This document shows, piece after piece, positions 14,360 through 16,684 of a DNA stretch of 16,684 nucleotides. Each line of letters opens with the position of its first letter. The first letter of the stretch is position 1. The notes under the pieces are model-generated. The model was not told the DNA's origin. It saw nothing but the letters and a program-made list of their open reading frames with translations, and did not search any database. This DNA comes from an uncultured Oscillospiraceae bacterium (GTDB taxonomy: Bacteria > Bacillota > Clostridia > Oscillospirales > Oscillospiraceae). Location: contig CAJUCB010000006.1 of the NCBI GenBank assembly GCA_910584805.1, forward strand, positions 1-16,684, read 5' to 3'. A program made the translations under genes and the position numbers.

Positions 14360-15094
14360 ATGGCTTTGAAGATTCAGAAAACAAAAATCTTGTGGGTGTG
14401 CTGTGCCCTTGTGGTGGTCCTGGTGCTGGGTGTGATGGTATATCTGCTGCTCAACCGGGGCAGTATGGCGGCCTTCGCCCGCATGGAGGAACACACCCTA
14501 ATCATTGACCCCGGCCACGGCGGGGAGGACGGAGGCGCACTCTCAGCCTCTGGCCATGCAGAAAGTGCCGTCAACCTGGACATTGCCCTGCGGCTGGATC
14601 AGATCATGGGCTTTTATGGTGTGCCCACCATGTTGACCAGGGACAGTGATATCTCAATCCATGACGAGAAAGCCCGGACGCTCCGGGAAAAGAAGGTCTC
14701 AGACCTGCACAACCGGGTGGCACAGGTCAACAGCATTGAAAATGCCACCCTAATTAGCATCCACCAGAACTCGTTTCCCAACTACCGTTACCATGGGGCC
14801 CAGGTGTTTTACGGCGGGGAAGCAGGTTCACAGGAGCTGGCAAAGTGCATCCAGGAGTCCATCCAGTCCGCCCTGGACCCGGAAAACAACCGCACCCCCC
14901 AGCGGGTGCAGCGCACGGTCTATTTGATGAAAAACGTCTCCTGCCGGGCAGTTTTGGTGGAGTGTGGCTTCCTCTCCAACCCGGAGGAGGAGAAGCTCTT
15001 GCAGGAGAAGGCCTACCAGATGAAGCTGGCCATGGTGCTAGGGACCAGCTATATCCAGAGCGGAGAGACACAGGAGGGAGAATCTCTGATATGA
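14360..15094 (+). CDS. cwlD: N-acetylmuramoyl-L-alanine amidase CwlD (spore cortex)
   Basis: CwlD removes peptide side chains from peptidoglycan during cortex formation, the first step towards the muramic-delta-lactam that marks cortex for germination enzymes. The 244-residue protein has an N-terminal membrane anchor (about 10-32) and an Amidase_3 domain (46-235). Zinc and catalytic residues are visible: H53 (DPGHGG), E68 (HAESAVN), H135 (ISIHQNS) and E201 (VECGFLSN). The length is close to the 237 residues of Bacillus CwlD, and the spacing of REKKVSDLHNRV, GAQVFY and the C-terminal YQMKLA block fits CwlD better than vegetative amidases. GGGAGG at 14353-14358 is only one base from the ATG at 14360, but seven bases from an in-frame TTG at 14366, so the TTG may be the true start. 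It is divergent from the cotJ operon and overlaps radA by four bases. Confidence 0.9.
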   Translation: MALKIQKTKILWVCCALVVVLVLGVMVYLLLNRGSMAAFARMEEHTLIIDPGHGGEDGGALSASGHAESAVNLDIALRLDQIMGFYGVPTMLTRDSDISIHDEKARTLREKKVSDLHNRVAQVNSIENATLISIHQNSFPNYRYHGAQVFYGGEAGSQELAKCIQESIQSALDPENNRTPQRVQRTVYLMKNVSCRAVLVECGFLSNPEEEKLLQEKAYQMKLAMVLGTSYIQSGETQEGESLI

Positions 15095-16461
15095 AAGCAA
15101 AGATGATGTTTTACTGTACAGAATGCGGCAATGAGACCCCCAAGTGGCAGGGCCAATGCTCTGCCTGCGGGGCTTGGAATACCATCGTGGAACAGCCAGG
15201 GAAACCCAAGGGGAAGGCCAGTGCCGTCAGGGACCGCTCCCCCTTGGGGGGGCTTTCCCTCCGTCAGCCCAAGCTGGTTTCAGAGATCAGCAGTACCCAG
15301 GAAATCCGTTTTTCCACAGGCATGGCGGAACTGGACCGGGTCCTGGGGGGCGGCGGGGTGAAAGGGTCCCTTGTCCTTATTGGTGGTGCGCCGGGGATCG
15401 GGAAATCCACCCTCATGCTTCAGATTTGCCACCAGTTGTGTTCCCTTGCCAAGGTGTTGTATGTATCCGGGGAGGAGTCAGAAGGGCAGCTGAAGCTCCG
15501 GGCCCAGCGCCTGGGGGTAGGGGACCTGGGCCTTTACCTCTTTGGGGAGAACAACTTGGAGGCAGTCCTTCAGGCGGTGGAGGAGACGAAGCCAGAGATT
15601 CTCATTGTGGACTCCATCCAAACCATGTACCATGGGGAACAGAGCTCTGCTCCCGGGAGTATTTCCCAGGTGAAGGAGTGTACCATGGCCTTGATGCAGC
15701 TGGCTAAGGGGCAGAACATCACTGTGTTTATCATCGGCCATGTGAACAAGGAGGGGAACCTAGCAGGCCCCAAAGTTTTGGAGCACATGGTGGACTGTGT
15801 GCTCTACTTTGAGGGGGACAGGCAGTCCTACCGCATCCTCCGGGCGGCCAAGAACCGTTACGGGGCCACCAATGAGATCGGCGTCTTTGAGATGGACGAC
15901 ACAGGCTTGCGGGAAGTGCCCAACCCATCCCAGGCCCTGCTGGAAGGCCGGATTACCGATGAGCCGGGGACCTGTGTTACCTGCGTCATGGAGGGGGCCC
16001 GACCGGTGCTGGCAGAGGTCCAGGCGTTGCTGACCCCCACGGCCTTTGGCAACCCCCGCCGGAGCACCAACGGCTTTGACTACAACCGGGCGATGCTCCT
16101 GATGGCTGTGCTAGAAAAGCGTGGCGGCCTGGCAGTGAACACCTGCGACGCCTATGTGAACGTCATCGGCGGGTTGAACCTGGACGAGCCCGGGGCAGAC
16201 TTGGCGGCCATTCTGGCCTTGGCCTCCTCGTTCCGGGACAAGCCTGTGCCGGCGGACCTGGTGGCAGTGGGGGAGGTGGGCCTTACTGGGGAACTGCGGG
16301 CAGTCTCCGCCATCAACCAGCGCCTGGCTGAGATTCACCGCCTGGGCTTTGAAAAGTGTCTGGTGCCCAAAGGACGGGGGAAACAGGCTGTGGTGGCCCC
16401 AGAGGGCCTACAGTTGATCCCGGTGCGCAACATCCGGGAGGCCCTGGCGGTGCTGCTGTAG
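15091..16461 (+). CDS. radA: DNA repair protein RadA (Sms)
   Basis: RadA is a hexameric ATPase that drives branch migration in recombination and repair. The 456-residue protein has all family parts: an N-terminal C4 zinc finger (C9, C12, C23, C26 in CTECG and CSACG), a RecA-like ATPase with Walker A GGAPGIGKST (98-107) and Walker B LIVDSIQT (about 170-177), the RadA-specific KNRYG motif (254-258), and a C-terminal Lon-protease-like domain (about 285-456). The length matches the usual 450-460 residues. The ATG at 15091 overlaps the cwlD stop as ATGA; GGAGG sits 13 bases upstream, rather far, so coupling to cwlD translation is likely. An ATG at 15103 would still keep the zinc finger. In Bacillus radA sits in the clpC operon; pairing with cwlD is a different context. 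The 3' end overlaps a small minus-strand gene. Confidence 0.96.
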   Translation: MKAKMMFYCTECGNETPKWQGQCSACGAWNTIVEQPGKPKGKASAVRDRSPLGGLSLRQPKLVSEISSTQEIRFSTGMAELDRVLGGGGVKGSLVLIGGAPGIGKSTLMLQICHQLCSLAKVLYVSGEESEGQLKLRAQRLGVGDLGLYLFGENNLEAVLQAVEETKPEILIVDSIQTMYHGEQSSAPGSISQVKECTMALMQLAKGQNITVFIIGHVNKEGNLAGPKVLEHMVDCVLYFEGDRQSYRILRAAKNRYGATNEIGVFEMDDTGLREVPNPSQALLEGRITDEPGTCVTCVMEGARPVLAEVQALLTPTAFGNPRRSTNGFDYNRAMLLMAVLEKRGGLAVNTCDAYVNVIGGLNLDEPGADLAAILALASSFRDKPVPADLVAVGEVGLTGELRAVSAINQRLAEIHRLGFEKCLVPKGRGKQAVVAPEGLQLIPVRNIREALAVLL

Positions 16462-16581
16462 CCCCTTGGGCAGGAAGTAGACGCAGTTCTGTTCCTGGCT
16501 GGGGTGCCCGCCGGAGACGGCCCGGGACAGGGTGCAGCAGCCGTCTTGCTGGTAGATACATGGGTCAGTACAGGGGATCAA
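16408..16581 (-). CDS. Small Cys-rich protein of unknown function
   Basis: A 57-residue product begins with MIPCTDPCIYQQDGCCTL and continues to NCVYFLPKG near residue 40. The pattern of five Cys (C4, C8, C15, C16, C33) followed by an aromatic-rich YF-x-PK segment resembles a family of roughly 50-60-residue clostridial proteins whose function is not known; metal binding is a guess. The start is a TTG at 16581, set by AGGAGGTGA six bases upstream on the minus strand. An earlier in-frame TTG at 16599 would put that site inside the gene. The last 17 residues are read antisense to the radA 3' end (54-base convergent overlap). The upstream region at 16605-16684 has TTCATA and AATACTA 17 bases apart, a weak match to forespore (sigma-F/G) promoters. 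Confidence 0.7.
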   Translation of the reverse strand: MIPCTDPCIYQQDGCCTLSRAVSGGHPSQEQNCVYFLPKGLQQHRQGLPDVAHRDQL

Positions 16582-16684
16582 ACCGTCACCTCCTGACAAA
16601 ATACAGTGTTTTTTCTCTTGGTCTTGCTAGTATTCTCTGATTTTTGAAAAATATGAACTGCGGAAACGGCACAAAAATTCCCGG

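Overview
The window reads as chromosome from an endospore-forming, Gram-positive anaerobe of the class Clostridia, most likely a gut Oscillospiraceae relative (Flavonifractor/Intestinimonas/Lawsonibacter-like). This placement is inferred from spo0A, a cotJ operon, cwlD, SLH-anchored surface proteins, a dockerin-bearing M60 peptidase and mostly GC-rich coding sequence with strong Shine-Dalgarno sites. The genus cannot be fixed from sequence reading alone.

Layout. (1) 1-432: the 3' end of a tRNA-Glu(CTC), then a stand-alone 5S rRNA with its own terminator. (2) 623-1436: spo0A, the master sporulation regulator, with its terminator. (3) 1458-6645: a two-component system (OmpR-type regulator plus a histidine kinase with no extracellular sensor) followed by an ABC transporter (ATPase plus an 895-residue FtsX/MacB-type permease), an arrangement typical of peptide-antibiotic or envelope-stress detoxification modules. 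A near-consensus promoter with an inverted repeat over its -35 drives the regulator. A second intergenic region with 11-bp-phased direct repeats precedes the ATPase. (4) 6694-13069: a two-gene surface operon. The first gene encodes a 1641-residue secreted M60 (enhancin/mucinase-like) metallopeptidase with an N-terminal type I dockerin-like module. Ten bases on, the second encodes a secreted protein with a cohesin-like beta domain, an InlB-type repeat and three SLH modules. (5) 13091-14213, minus strand: a cotJ spore-coat operon in which CotJA and CotJB are fused, followed by CotJC. (6) 14360-16461: cwlD and radA, overlapping by four bases. (7) 16408-16581, minus strand: a small Cys-rich protein whose 3' end is antisense to radA.

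How it may work together. The main candidate for something new is the M60/SLH operon. The peptidase has no cell-wall anchor of its own but carries paired dockerin calcium loops. The next gene encodes a wall-bound protein whose N-terminal domain has the size and strand pattern of a cohesin. This suggests a minimal one-enzyme, one-anchor version of cellulosome docking, aimed at host glycoproteins such as mucin rather than plant fibre. The dockerin and M60 calls are well supported by motifs. The cohesin call and the mucin target are inference. The other genes are recognisable sporulation, envelope-defence and DNA-repair functions, with some unusual details: a CotJA-CotJB fusion, a Spo0A missing one acidic-pocket Asp, and an in-gene composition switch in the M60 gene.
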